NCBI RefSeq assembly: GCF_036237275.1 | Contig: NZ_CP108352.1 | Location: 2,666,001 to 2,730,000, forward strand | From: Streptomyces sp. NBC_01353 | GTDB taxonomy: Bacteria > Actinomycetota > Actinomycetes > Streptomycetales > Streptomycetaceae | Length of the DNA: 64,000 bases | Direction: 5' to 3' | In this document: positions 8,114 to 16,193 of the stretch, piece after piece | Layout of the letters: the number at the start of each line of letters is the position of its first letter | How positions within the stretch are numbered: position 1 is the first letter of the stretch | The notes under the pieces: model-generated | The model's input: the letters and a program-made list of their open reading frames with translations, nothing else | Told to the model about the DNA's origin: nothing | Database searches by the model: none | Position numbers and translations under genes: made by a program

Positions 8114-9730
8114 CTACTCCGCGGGGTCGACGCCCACGCGCAGCAGTCCGTAGGTGAACGCGTCCTCCAGCGCCTGCCAGGACGCGGCGATCACGTTCTC
8201 GCCGACGCCGACCGTCGACCACTCGGCGTTGCCGTCGCTGGTGGTGATCAGGACACGGGTCGTGGACTCCGTGCCGTGGCGGCCCTCCAGGATGCGGACC
8301 TTGTAGTCGACCAGCTCGAACTTGGCGAGCTGCGGGTAGATCCGCTCCAGGGCCACCCGCATCGCCCGGTCCAGGGCGTTCACGGGACCGTTGCCCTCGG
8401 CGGTGGCGACGATCCGCTCACCCTTGGCCCAGAGCTTCACGGTCGCCTCGTTGGCGTGGATACCGTCGGGGCGGTCCTCGACGATCGCCCGCCAGGACTC
8501 CGTACGGAAGTACCGGCGCGGCCGGCCCTCCACCTCCTCCCGGAGCAGCAGCTCGAAGGAGGCGTCGGCGGCCTCGTAGGTGTAGCCGGAGAGCTCGCGC
8601 TCCTTGACCCGCTCGACGACGCGGGCGACCAGCGCACGGTCGCCGCCGAGGTCGACGCCGAGCTCCTTGCCCTTCAGCTCGATGGAGGCGCGGCCGGCCA
8701 TGTCGGAGACGAGCATCCGCATGGTGTTGCCGACGAGCTCGGGGTCGATGTGCTGGTAGAGGTCGGGGTCGACCTTGATCGCGGAGGCGTGCAGCCCGGC
8801 CTTGTGCGCGAAGGCGGAGACACCTACGTACGGCTGGTGGGTCGAGGGCGTCAGGTTGACGACCTCGGCGATCGCGTGCGAGATCCGGGTCATCTCGGCG
8901 AGCGCGCCCTGGGGCAGCACCCTCTTGTCGTACTTCAGCTCCAGGGCCGCGACCACGGGGAAGAGGTTGGCGTTGCCGACCCGCTCGCCGTAGCCGTTGG
9001 CGGTGCACTGGACGTGCGTGGCGCCCGCGTCGACGGCGGCGAGGGTGTTGGCGACGGCGCAGCCGGTGTCGTCCTGGGCGTGGATGCCGAGCCGGGCGCC
9101 GGTGTCGGCGATGACGGTGGCGACGACGGCCTGGACCTGGGCGGGGAGCATTCCACCGTTGGTGTCGCAGAGGATCACGACATCGGCGCCGGCCTCGTGC
9201 GCGGCGCTGACGACGGCCTTGGCGTACTGCGGGTTGGCCTTGTAGCCGTCGAAGAAGTGCTCGCAGTCGACGAAGACGCGGCGGCCCTGGGAGCGCAGGT
9301 AGGAGACGGTGTCGCGGACCATCTCCAGGTTCTCGTCCAGGGTGGTGCGCAGCGCGAGTTCCACGTGCCGGTCGTGCGACTTGGCGACCAGCGTGATGAC
9401 GGGGGCGCCGGAGTCGAGCAGCGCCTTGACCTGCGGGTCCTCGGCCGCGTTGCCGCCCGCCCTCCGGGTCGCGCCGAACGCGACGAGCTGCGCGTTCTTG
9501 AAGACGATCTCCTGCTGCGCGCGGGCGAAGAACTCCGTGTCACGCGGGTTGGCACCGGGCCAGCCGCCCTCGATGAAGCCCACTCCGAACTCGTCGAGGT
9601 GCCGCGCGATCGTCAGCTTGTCAGCGACGGTGAGGTTGATTCCTTCACGCTGCGCGCCGTCGCGCAGCGTCGTGTCGAAGACATGGAAGCTGTCGTCGAG
9701 ACGCGGGCTCTCGTCGGTCTCCGTGGTCAT
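8114..9730 (-). CDS. cimA: (R)-citramalate synthase
   Basis: 538 residues. It condenses pyruvate and acetyl-CoA to citramalate, giving 2-oxobutyrate for isoleucine without threonine. The N-terminal DRE-TIM barrel has the metal and catalytic signature FDTTLRDGAQREG (residues 17-29), GIHAQDDTGCAVAN near the middle, and HKAGLHASAI; the C-terminal 130 residues form the LeuA-type allosteric domain. The total length and the EGGWPGANPRD motif fit CimA rather than isopropylmalate synthase. Substrate specificity cannot be proven from sequence alone. The ATG at 9730 follows CAGGAGCC. The leader holds a T-tailed hairpin about 100 nt upstream, suggesting attenuation in step with ilvBNC. Confidence 0.88.
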   Translation of the reverse strand: MTTETDESPRLDDSFHVFDTTLRDGAQREGINLTVADKLTIARHLDEFGVGFIEGGWPGANPRDTEFFARAQQEIVFKNAQLVAFGATRRAGGNAAEDPQVKALLDSGAPVITLVAKSHDRHVELALRTTLDENLEMVRDTVSYLRSQGRRVFVDCEHFFDGYKANPQYAKAVVSAAHEAGADVVILCDTNGGMLPAQVQAVVATVIADTGARLGIHAQDDTGCAVANTLAAVDAGATHVQCTANGYGERVGNANLFPVVAALELKYDKRVLPQGALAEMTRISHAIAEVVNLTPSTHQPYVGVSAFAHKAGLHASAIKVDPDLYQHIDPELVGNTMRMLVSDMAGRASIELKGKELGVDLGGDRALVARVVERVKERELSGYTYEAADASFELLLREEVEGRPRRYFRTESWRAIVEDRPDGIHANEATVKLWAKGERIVATAEGNGPVNALDRAMRVALERIYPQLAKFELVDYKVRILEGRHGTESTTRVLITTSDGNAEWSTVGVGENVIAASWQALEDAFTYGLLRVGVDPAE

Positions 9731-9832
9731 GGCTGTGATGGCTCCTGTCGGATGTGGCTCCGGAAGGTCTGGATCCACTTGCCCCCATTCTCACGCGCTG
9801 TCCGTTTCCGACGATGGTGGGGCCGGAAAACG

Positions 9833-9859
9833 AAAAAACCTCTCGCGGGTGCGAGAGGT
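9833..9859 (-). terminator. Intrinsic terminator/attenuator in the cimA leader
   Basis: On the minus strand ACCTCTCGC (9859-9851) pairs with GCGAGAGGT (9846-9838), followed at once by six T (9838-9833) and more T. It is a textbook intrinsic terminator, rare in this GC-rich genome, placed about 100 nt before cimA. The upstream transporter gene already has its own hairpin at 10028-10052, which favours an attenuator role. Confidence 0.65.
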
Positions 9860-9912
9860 CTGCGCGCGGGTCTGGGGCACGGTGTCCACTGCCGCGGGGG
9901 TCGAGTCGCGGT

Positions 9913-9954
9913 TCAGCGGCCACTGCGGACCGGCGCGCTGCTGCCCATAATCAT
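9913..9954 (-). CDS. Candidate leader peptide upstream of the cimA attenuator
   Basis: A 13-codon frame reading MIMGSSAPVRSGR then stop; if a GTG at 9969 is the start, it gains VLATT in front, so the first eight codons specify Val, Leu, Ala, Thr, Thr, Met, Ile, Met. It ends 54 nt before the T-tailed hairpin, the usual layout of a ribosome-mediated attenuator. There is no dense run of Ile codons and no clear ribosome site, so it is a proposal. The remaining bases between 9731 and 10119 hold only the two hairpins and short tandem repeats listed separately. Confidence 0.35.
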   Translation of the reverse strand: MIMGSSAPVRSGR

Positions 9955-10027
9955 CGTGGTAGCAAGCACGTCGGCAGTCTGCCACACCCCTGCGGCCCGC
10001 GGGATGCGGGTCTCAGGATGCGGGCAG

Positions 10028-10052
10028 CCCCGACGGGCGGGGCCCGTCGGGG
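10028..10052. terminator. Hairpin after the MHS transporter gene
   Basis: CCCCGACGGGC (10028-10038) and GCCCGTCGGGG (10042-10052) form a perfect 11-bp stem with a 3-nt loop and no T run. It is the likely factor-dependent or I-shaped terminator of the transporter transcript on the minus strand. Confidence 0.6.
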
Positions 10053-10060
10053 CGGGGGTC

Positions 10061-10132
10061 GGTCAGTGCGGGTCGGTCAGTGCGGGTCGGTCAGTGCGGG
10101 TCGGTCAGCGCGTGGACGGTCAGCGCGTGGAC
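10061..10132. repeat. Short tandem repeats spanning a stop codon
   Basis: Three exact 14-bp units GGTCAGTGCGGGTC (10061-10102) followed by two exact 15-bp units GGTCAGCGCGTGGAC (10103-10132). The last two units cover the stop codon and the final codons of the transporter gene. Confidence 0.85.
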
Positions 10133-11454
10133 GCGGGCGCGGCGTCCGTAGCGGTCCGTGCCGGGGCCTCGGTCGTCCTGCCCACCCGGCCCAGGTCGAT
10201 GTCCCGGGTCTCGCGCATCGTCAGGTAGACGATCAGCGAGACGGCCGCACAGCCCGCCACGTACCAGTAGAAGCCGGACTCCATCCCCGCGTCCTTGAAC
10301 CACAGCGCCACGTACTCCGCCGTCCCGCCGAAGAGCGCGTTGGCGATGGCGTACGGCAGGGCGACACCGAGCGCCCGGATGCCGGTCGGGAAGAGTTCCG
10401 CCTTCACGCACGCGTTGATCGAGGTGTAGCCGGTGATGACGACCAGCGCGAGGAGGGAGAGGCCGAGTGCCGGCCAGAAGGAGCCCGCCTTCTGGAGCAT
10501 CGTCATGATCGGCACGGTCAGGAAGGTGGAGCCGACCGCGAAGGTGATGAGGAGTGGGCGGCGGCCGATCCGGTCCGACAGCCGGCCCGCGAGCGGCTGC
10601 AGACAGGCGAAGACGATCAGCGCGCAGAAGGAGACCAGGGTCGCGGTCTGCTTGGGCAGCCCCGCGGAGTTGGAGAGGTACTTCGTCAGATAGGTGGTGT
10701 ACGTGTAGTAGGCCACCGTGCCGCCCATGGTGAGGGCGATGACGAGGAACGCCTCGCGCCTGTGCGCCCACAGCGCCTTGAGCGTGCCCTTCTCGCCGCT
10801 CGCCACGCCGTCGTCCGCCGTCTCCTCGTACACCTCCGTCTCCAGCATGTTGCGCCGCAGATAGAAGACGACCGCCGCGCCCAGCGCGCCGATGATGAAC
10901 GGGATGCGCCAGCCCCAGCTGTGCAGCGCCTCGGTGGACATCGTGCGCTGGAGGACGATCTGCAGGCCGAGGCCCAGGATCTGGCCGGCTGTCATCGACA
11001 CGTACTGGAAGCTGGAGGCGAAGCCGCGGTGCTGCGGCGCCGAGGCCTCGGTCAGATAGGTCGCGCTGGCCGCGTACTCGCCGCCGACCGAGAGGCCCTG
11101 GAGGAGCCGGGCGATCAGCAGGACCGCGGCGCCGCCGTAGCCGGCGACGGAGTACGTCGGAGCGACGGCGATCAGTACGGCCGAGGCGGACATCAGTGTC
11201 ACGGTGAGCGTGAGCGCCGTCTTGCGGCCCTTGCGGTCGCCGACCCGGCCGAGCAGCCAGCCACCGACAGGGCGCATGAAGAAGCCGACGGCGAAGATGC
11301 CGGCGGTGTTCATGAGCTTGGCGGTGTCATTGCCCTCGGGGAAGAACGCCCCCGCGAAATACGTGGCGAAACTCGCGTACACGAACCAGTCGAACCACTC
11401 GACCATGTTGCCGGCCGAGCCGACCCAGATCTTCTTCCAGTGCTCTCGTCCCAT
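10120..11454 (-). CDS. MHS-family MFS transporter (KgtP/ShiA-like metabolite:H+ symporter)
   Basis: 444 residues with 12 predicted membrane segments. The start GSAGNMVEWFDWFVYASFA and MRPVGGWLLGRVGDRKGRK are hallmarks of the metabolite:H+ symporter group, which imports small acids such as 2-oxoglutarate, shikimate or proline-betaine. LLQGLSVGGEYAAS and LSDRIGRRP are the two conserved loop motifs. The closest recalled resemblance is to KgtP, but the substrate is not certain. It follows a TetR gene on the same strand by 75 nt, which is the probable regulator. Its 3' end is built from short tandem repeats that would vary the last residues if units were gained or lost. Confidence 0.87.
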   Translation of the reverse strand: MGREHWKKIWVGSAGNMVEWFDWFVYASFATYFAGAFFPEGNDTAKLMNTAGIFAVGFFMRPVGGWLLGRVGDRKGRKTALTLTVTLMSASAVLIAVAPTYSVAGYGGAAVLLIARLLQGLSVGGEYAASATYLTEASAPQHRGFASSFQYVSMTAGQILGLGLQIVLQRTMSTEALHSWGWRIPFIIGALGAAVVFYLRRNMLETEVYEETADDGVASGEKGTLKALWAHRREAFLVIALTMGGTVAYYTYTTYLTKYLSNSAGLPKQTATLVSFCALIVFACLQPLAGRLSDRIGRRPLLITFAVGSTFLTVPIMTMLQKAGSFWPALGLSLLALVVITGYTSINACVKAELFPTGIRALGVALPYAIANALFGGTAEYVALWFKDAGMESGFYWYVAGCAAVSLIVYLTMRETRDIDLGRVGRTTEAPARTATDAAPASTR

Positions 11455-11529
11455 GGAGCGGAACCGTGCCGGAGATCAAGTCGACGCAACAAGGGTGTAG
11501 CGCGCAACGATCAGGAGTACTTACGTGCG

Positions 11530-12153
11530 TTACGGTCGCAGCAACAAGGTTTCGGCGACGAATTCCCGTACGTGCGCAAGAACTTGATCACGCCCGGTGC
11601 CGGGGATCCCGACCGCGACGTGGACGCTGAACCCGTCGAGCAGGGCCCGCATCCGGGCCGCGTACCGGTCGGGGTCGACCGACCGGAACTCGCCGCGCGA
11701 GACCCCCTCGGCGATCAGCGCGACGAGATCCCGGTGCCAGGCACCCTCGATGGCGGCCTGCCGGGCACGGGCGTCGTCGTCGGCGTTCTGGGACCTGTTC
11801 CAAACCTCGAGCCAGAGGGTCCAGTGGGGGTCGCGGGGGCCGTCGGGGACGTAGACGTCGATGTACCCGTCGAGCCGCTCGCGCGTGCTGCCAGGACGCG
11901 AGAGCAGCGCGCTCCGCTCGGCGCCGAGCCGCCCCTCGCTCCACTCCAGGGTCTGCAGCAGCAGCTCGTCCTTGGTGCGGAAGTAGTAGAGCAGGTGCCC
12001 GCTGCTCATCCCGACCTCGCGCCCGAGCCCGGCCATGGTCAGCCCGTCGAGTCCGCGCTCGGCGATGGTGGCCATGGCGGCGGCGAGCAGCTCCTCACGG
12101 GGAGGGGCGGCCTGGTTGCGACGCCGGGGTCCGGCGGGGTTGATGCTGGTCAC
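11530..12153 (-). CDS. TetR-family regulator (BetI-like ligand domain)
   Basis: 207 residues. The helix-turn-helix spans about residues 20-65, with LDGLTMAGLGREVGMSSGHLLYYFRTKDELL matching the TetR consensus. The C-terminal domain has the LWLEVWNRSQ...LVALIAEGVSRGEFR pattern of the BetI-like TetR_C_6 group, which often senses choline derivatives, polyamines or small acids. It is encoded 9 nt after a 146-aa protein gene and 75 nt before the MHS transporter, all on the minus strand, so the three may be one transcript and the transporter is its likely target. Confidence 0.88.
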   Translation of the reverse strand: MTSINPAGPRRRNQAAPPREELLAAAMATIAERGLDGLTMAGLGREVGMSSGHLLYYFRTKDELLLQTLEWSEGRLGAERSALLSRPGSTRERLDGYIDVYVPDGPRDPHWTLWLEVWNRSQNADDDARARQAAIEGAWHRDLVALIAEGVSRGEFRSVDPDRYAARMRALLDGFSVHVAVGIPGTGRDQVLAHVREFVAETLLLRP

Positions 12154-12162
12154 TCGTACGTT

Positions 12163-12603
12163 CTACCTCACGGTCCCGTCGGCGTTCCGACCGAAGGCGG
12201 CCTCCAGGACGGCGGGGAGGTCCTCGGCGGGCACGGTCGCCCGCAGCTCCGCGAACACGGGCCCGAACCGCTCGTCGTCGATCACGCCGAGGTGCTCCTC
12301 GCGGAGCCCGCGGATGATCTCGACGAGTTCGGGCCTCAGCCGCATCCACCCCCGTGACGTGCGGATCTCCTCGTCCACGTGCTCCATGAACCAGCGCATG
12401 ACGTCGTACGGGATGTGGTGGTGCCCCGACACGGGGTCGACACACACCGTGGGCTCCCGGGCCGGGTCCTCGTCGGGCACGACGGCCGTCAGTACGGTCC
12501 GGTTGTCGGCGACGTGGTCCAGCTCCAGGTACCAGGCGTCATCCGGTACGGAGTACAGGATCTGGAGCGCGTAGTCGGTTCCCTCGTGGGAGATCAGCGG
12601 CAT
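12163..12603 (-). CDS. Hypothetical protein, 146 aa
   Basis: I do not recognise a family. The product is acidic, without a signal peptide or membrane segment. It starts MPLISHEGTDYALQILYSVP, contains WYLELDHV, and has a GHHHIPYD segment in the middle that could bind metal. The C-terminal half is predicted helical. There is no ribosome site before the ATG at 12603; instead a perfect 10-bp hairpin ends one base before the start codon, so translation may be leaderless or structure-controlled. It lies 9 nt upstream of the TetR gene and 43 nt after aguA. Confidence 0.65.
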   Translation of the reverse strand: MPLISHEGTDYALQILYSVPDDAWYLELDHVADNRTVLTAVVPDEDPAREPTVCVDPVSGHHHIPYDVMRWFMEHVDEEIRTSRGWMRLRPELVEIIRGLREEHLGVIDDERFGPVFAELRATVPAEDLPAVLEAAFGRNADGTVR

Positions 12604-12632
12604 GGCCGCAGGCTGTCATGCCGCCTGCGGCC
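12604..12632. terminator. Perfect hairpin touching the start codon of the 146-aa gene
   Basis: GGCCGCAGGC (12604-12613) and GCCTGCGGCC (12623-12632) form a perfect 10-bp stem with a 9-nt loop. It lies just beyond aguA, so it can end the ureAB-ureC-aguA transcript, and it abuts the ATG of the next gene. Confidence 0.6.
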
Positions 12633-12646
12633 GCCGCCAAGGGATT

Positions 12647-13663
12647 TCAGACCTTCGGCTGCTGCTGCGTGATGCAGTGGATACCGCCCCCACCTGCGAA
12701 TATGGTGCGCGCGTCGACCAGCGTCACGATCCGCTCCGGGAACAGCCGGCGGAAGATGCCCGCCGCGATCTCGTCGTTGGGGTCGTCGAAGCCGCAGAGC
12801 ACCACGCCGCCGTTGCAGAGGTAGTGGTTGATGTACGAGTAGTCGACCCAGTCGCCCTCCTCGTCCTTCAGGACGGTGGGTGCCGGAATCTCCACGACCT
12901 CCAGCTGCCGGCCCTTCGCGTCCGTCTGGCGGCTGAGGATGTCGACGTACATCCGGGAGCGCTCGTAGTCCGGGTGGCCCGGGTCCTGCTGGCTGTGGAC
13001 GACCACGACGCCGGGCTTGGCGAAGGCGGCGACGATGTCGACATGGCCCTGGGTGCCGTACAGGCCGTAGTCGCCGGACAGACCGTGCGGGAGCCAGATC
13101 GCCTTCGTCGTGCCGAGCTTCGCGTGGATCTCCGCCTCGACCTCCGCGCGGGTCCACTCGGGGTTGCGGCCGGAGCCGAGCTGGACGGTGTCGGTCAGCA
13201 GGACCGTTCCCTCACCGTCGACATGGATCGCGCCGCCCTCGTTCACGAGTGGGCTGCTCAGCACCGGCACGTCGATCAGGTCCGCCACATGGCGGGCGAT
13301 CTTGGAGTCGTGCTCCCAGCGGGCCCAGTCCTGCGCGCCCCAGCCGTTGAACACCCAGTCCACGGCCGCGAGCTCGGAGCCGTTCGTGACGAACGTCGGC
13401 CCGATGTCCCGCATCCAGGCGTCGTCCAGCTCGCGCTCGACCACGTCGACCGCGTCGCCGAGCAGCTCGCGCGCGGAGTCCAGCTGGCCGGGTCCGACCA
13501 CCACGGTCACCGGCTCGAAGCGGCGCACGGCGCGGGCCACGGACGCCCAGGCCTTACGGGCCTCGGCCAGCTCCTCGTCGTTGGTGAAGGTGGGGTTGGG
13601 GCCGGGCCAGGCCATCCACGTGCGCTCGTGGGGGGCCCACTCGGGCGGCATTCGGAAGGTCAT
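12647..13663 (-). CDS. aguA: Agmatine deiminase
   Basis: 338 residues, normal for the family. It converts agmatine to N-carbamoylputrescine and ammonia in the cytoplasm. The guanidine-modifying fold signatures are visible: MPPEWAPHERTWMAWP at the N-terminus, ERELDDAWMRDIGPTFV (catalytic Asp), EGGAIHVDGEGT with the Glu/His pair, GTQGHVD with the second His, and the C-terminal FAGGGGIHCITQQQP with the nucleophilic Cys. The ATG at 13663 follows GAGGAC. It is the last gene of a tight operon with ureAB and ureC (11-nt gap), an unusual partner for urease that suggests coupled release of nitrogen from guanidino compounds. Confidence 0.93.
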   Translation of the reverse strand: MTFRMPPEWAPHERTWMAWPGPNPTFTNDEELAEARKAWASVARAVRRFEPVTVVVGPGQLDSARELLGDAVDVVERELDDAWMRDIGPTFVTNGSELAAVDWVFNGWGAQDWARWEHDSKIARHVADLIDVPVLSSPLVNEGGAIHVDGEGTVLLTDTVQLGSGRNPEWTRAEVEAEIHAKLGTTKAIWLPHGLSGDYGLYGTQGHVDIVAAFAKPGVVVVHSQQDPGHPDYERSRMYVDILSRQTDAKGRQLEVVEIPAPTVLKDEEGDWVDYSYINHYLCNGGVVLCGFDDPNDEIAAGIFRRLFPERIVTLVDARTIFAGGGGIHCITQQQPKV

Positions 13664-13674
13664 GGGAGCAGTCC

Positions 13675-15360
13675 TCAGAGGAAGTAGAGACGGTTCAGGG
13701 AGATGGAGTCGGCCGGCTCGGAGCGGATCGGTTCGCCGTCCAGCGATACGAGTCCGGTCCGGCCGTCCACCCCCACCTGGCCGATACGGGAGTTCAGAAG
13801 CAGGTTTCCGGGGCCGATGCCGCGGGTGCCGCGGACGGCGACCCGGCGACGGCGGGTCGGCATCGCGTCGGAGCCGAGGTCCACGGCTGCCTGGGCGACG
13901 AAGGCGACCGAGATGTCGGCCGGGGTCGCTCCGTGGGCGCCGAACAGGGGGCCGAGGACGAGCGGTTCGCAGGTGTCGGTGGCGGCGTTCGGATCGCCCA
14001 CGACCCCCCACGCGGGGAAGCCGTCCTTGATGACCATCTGCGGCTTGGCGCCGAAGAACTCCGGCCGCCACAGCACGATGTCGGCCATCTTGCCGACCTC
14101 GATCGAGCCGATCTCGTGCGCGAGGCCGTGGGCGATCGCCGGGTTGATGGTCAGCTTGGCCATGTAACGCAGCACACGCGCGTTGTCGTCATGCGCACCG
14201 TCGCCCTCCATGGGCCCCAGCTCGGCCTTCATCTTCCCGGCCATGGCGAAGGTCCGGCGTACGGTCTCGCCGGCCCTTCCCATCCCCTGCGCGTCGGACG
14301 AGGTGATCCCGATCGCGCCCAGGTCGTGCAGGACGTCCTCCGCCCCCATCGTCCCCGCCCGGATCCGGTCCCGCGCCATCGCCGCATCACCCGGCAGATC
14401 GGTCTTCAGATCATGGACGGAGACGATCATCCCGTAGTGCTCGGCCACCGCATCCCGCCCGAACGGCAGCGTCGGGTTGGTCGAGGAGCCGATGACGTTC
14501 GCAACACCCGCCATCTTCAGCACGTTCGGCACATGCCCGCCCCCACAGCCCTCGATATGAAAGGCATGGATCGTCCGCCCGTCCAGAACCCGCAAGGTGT
14601 CCTCGACGGAGAGACATTCGTTCAGACCGTCGCTGTGCAGCGCGACCTGCACATCATGCTCCTCAGCCACCCGCAACGCCGTGTCCAAGGCGCGGGTGTG
14701 GGCACCCATGTCCTCATGCACCTTGAAGCCCGATGCCCCGCCCTCGGCCAGCGCCTCCACCAACGGCGCGGCGTCCGAGGACGAACCACGCGCCAGGAAG
14801 CCGATGTTCACGGGCCAGGCATCGAAAGCGTTGAAGGCGTGCTTCAGAGCCCACGGCGAGTTCACGCCAACCCCCCAGACAGGGCCGAACTCCTGTCCGA
14901 TGATGGTGGTGACGCCAGAGGCGAGGGAGGCCTCCATGATGCGTGGGGACAGCAGGTGGACATGGGTGTCCACGGCACCGGCGGTGGCGATGAGGCCCTC
15001 GCCGGAGACGATCGACGTACCGGTGCCGACGACCACGTCGACACCGTCGAGGGTGTCGGGGTTCCCGGCGCGCCCGATCGCATGGATCCGGCCCTCGCGA
15101 ATACCGATGGACACCTTGCGGATGCCCTGGACGGCGTCGATCACGAGGACGTTGCTGATCACGACGTCACAGGTCTCGCGGACGGCGGCGGCCTTGAGGT
15201 GAAGACCGTCGCGAGCCGTCTTGCCGAAGCCGGCGAGGAACTCGTCGCCGGGCTTCTGCGAGTCGGACTCGACCCGGACCACGAGCCCGGAGTCGCCCAG
15301 GACGACCCGGTCGCCCGCGCGGGGGCCGTGCACCGATGCGTACTCGTACGGGTCCATCAC
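13675..15360 (-). CDS. ureC: Urease alpha subunit homologue lacking the flap cysteine
   Basis: 561 residues. All nickel-site residues of urease can be aligned: the HVH pair in VDTHVHLLSP, the carbamylated Lys in GFKVHEDMG (about residue 213), ALHSDGLNE, HIEGCGGGH and the Asp in TSSDAQGMGR; the Arg of RIRAGT is also present. The flap, normally MVCHHL, reads VSVHDL, so the flap Cys is Val (about residue 315) while the catalytic His is kept. The start overlaps the ureAB stop (GTGATG with TGA inside), showing translational coupling. No ureD, E, F or G gene is in the window, so maturation must use proteins from elsewhere or the enzyme is atypical. True urease activity is uncertain. Confidence 0.88.
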   Translation of the reverse strand: MMDPYEYASVHGPRAGDRVVLGDSGLVVRVESDSQKPGDEFLAGFGKTARDGLHLKAAAVRETCDVVISNVLVIDAVQGIRKVSIGIREGRIHAIGRAGNPDTLDGVDVVVGTGTSIVSGEGLIATAGAVDTHVHLLSPRIMEASLASGVTTIIGQEFGPVWGVGVNSPWALKHAFNAFDAWPVNIGFLARGSSSDAAPLVEALAEGGASGFKVHEDMGAHTRALDTALRVAEEHDVQVALHSDGLNECLSVEDTLRVLDGRTIHAFHIEGCGGGHVPNVLKMAGVANVIGSSTNPTLPFGRDAVAEHYGMIVSVHDLKTDLPGDAAMARDRIRAGTMGAEDVLHDLGAIGITSSDAQGMGRAGETVRRTFAMAGKMKAELGPMEGDGAHDDNARVLRYMAKLTINPAIAHGLAHEIGSIEVGKMADIVLWRPEFFGAKPQMVIKDGFPAWGVVGDPNAATDTCEPLVLGPLFGAHGATPADISVAFVAQAAVDLGSDAMPTRRRRVAVRGTRGIGPGNLLLNSRIGQVGVDGRTGLVSLDGEPIRSEPADSISLNRLYFL

Positions 15361-16040
15361 GCCTCAACTCCCAGGTAGCCGCAGGCCGCGGCGCGTCGCA
15401 GGGCCTCTTCCTTCACGCCCGGTGCGTCCAGCGGGCCGTCGACCAGGCCGGCGAAGCCGATGGCGACGCGCGCGCCGCCGATGGGGACCAGGCCGACCTC
15501 GGCCTCGCCGCCCGGATCGAAGCGGAACGACGCTCCGGCGGGGATCGCCAGCCGCATTCCGTAGGCGGCGGCCCGATCGAAGTCGAGGCGCGGGTTGGCC
15601 TCGAAGAAGTGGAAGTGGGAGGTGACGCTGACCGGGACCGTCGCGGTGTTGCGGACGCCCACGGTCAGTGCGGGCGACGGCTCGGCCTCGGTGGGACCAG
15701 GCAGCAGGGCGCCCGGCGCGCCTTCACCGAGCTTCCCGCCGCCGATCGGGTCGGAGACGACCGCGAGCCGCGAGCCGTCGTCGAAAACGGCCTCGACATG
15801 CACTTCGGTGACGACATCGGCCACACCCGGCAGGACGTCGTCCGGGCCGAGCACGGACCGGGCGGCGGCGATCGCCTCGGCGAGCCGTAGGCCGTCGCGG
15901 GCCGCCTCGCAGACGGTGTCCGCGATGAGGGCGGTCGCCTCCGGCACATTGAGCCGCAGGCCCCGCGCCCGGCGGGCCCGGGCGAGCTCGGCGGCGCCGA
16001 AGAGCAGCAGCCGGTCGCGTTCCGTGGGGGTCAGTCGCAC
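15357..16040 (-). CDS. ureAB: Fused urease gamma-beta subunit
   Basis: 227 residues. Residues 1-100 are the gamma subunit (LTPTERDRLLLFGAAELARARRARGLRLN, the conserved start of UreA, and DVLPGVADVV), and the rest is the beta subunit (VRNTATVPVSVTSHFHFFEANPRLDFDR). Gamma-beta fusions occur in some bacteria such as Helicobacter and in the second urease locus of Streptomyces. The start is GTG at 16040 with AGGAGG upstream. Its stop overlaps the ureC start. Divergent from the permease; two related palindromes lie between them and probably bind one regulator. Confidence 0.9.
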   Translation of the reverse strand: MRLTPTERDRLLLFGAAELARARRARGLRLNVPEATALIADTVCEAARDGLRLAEAIAAARSVLGPDDVLPGVADVVTEVHVEAVFDDGSRLAVVSDPIGGGKLGEGAPGALLPGPTEAEPSPALTVGVRNTATVPVSVTSHFHFFEANPRLDFDRAAAYGMRLAIPAGASFRFDPGGEAEVGLVPIGGARVAIGFAGLVDGPLDAPGVKEEALRRAAACGYLGVEA

Positions 16041-16056
16041 GTCAGAAACACCTCCT

Positions 16057-16076
16057 GTTTGAGTGACACTCTAAAC
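16057..16076. promoter_or_regulatory. Candidate operator 1 in the ureAB/permease intergenic region
   Basis: GTTTGAGTGACACTCTAAAC is an imperfect palindrome with the perfect core GAGTG-A-CACTC. It lies 17 nt upstream of the ureAB GTG and overlaps its probable leader. The half-site resembles that at 16128-16142. Confidence 0.5.
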
Positions 16077-16127
16077 GGTGAAACCTTCCCAACCAAGCAT
16101 TGACGTGCTGCACTGGCATGGGTCACA

Positions 16128-16142
16128 TTGAGCGCCGCTCAA
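16128..16142. promoter_or_regulatory. Candidate operator 2 in the ureAB/permease intergenic region
   Basis: TTGAGCGCCGCTCAA is a perfect palindrome of 7-bp arms around one base. With operator 1 it fits a shared pattern TTGAGYG-N-CRCTCWA. It lies 52 nt before the permease start. Confidence 0.5.
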
Positions 16143-16193
16143 ATTCTCGCTCGAACCCCTCCCCCCGCCCCCTCTTCCCCGCAGGGAGTACCC

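Noticed and set aside
9754-12357. Long plus-strand frame over the transporter and TetR genes
   Set aside because: Antisense to two recognised genes, no family pattern and a repeat-like N-terminus derived from the tandem repeats.
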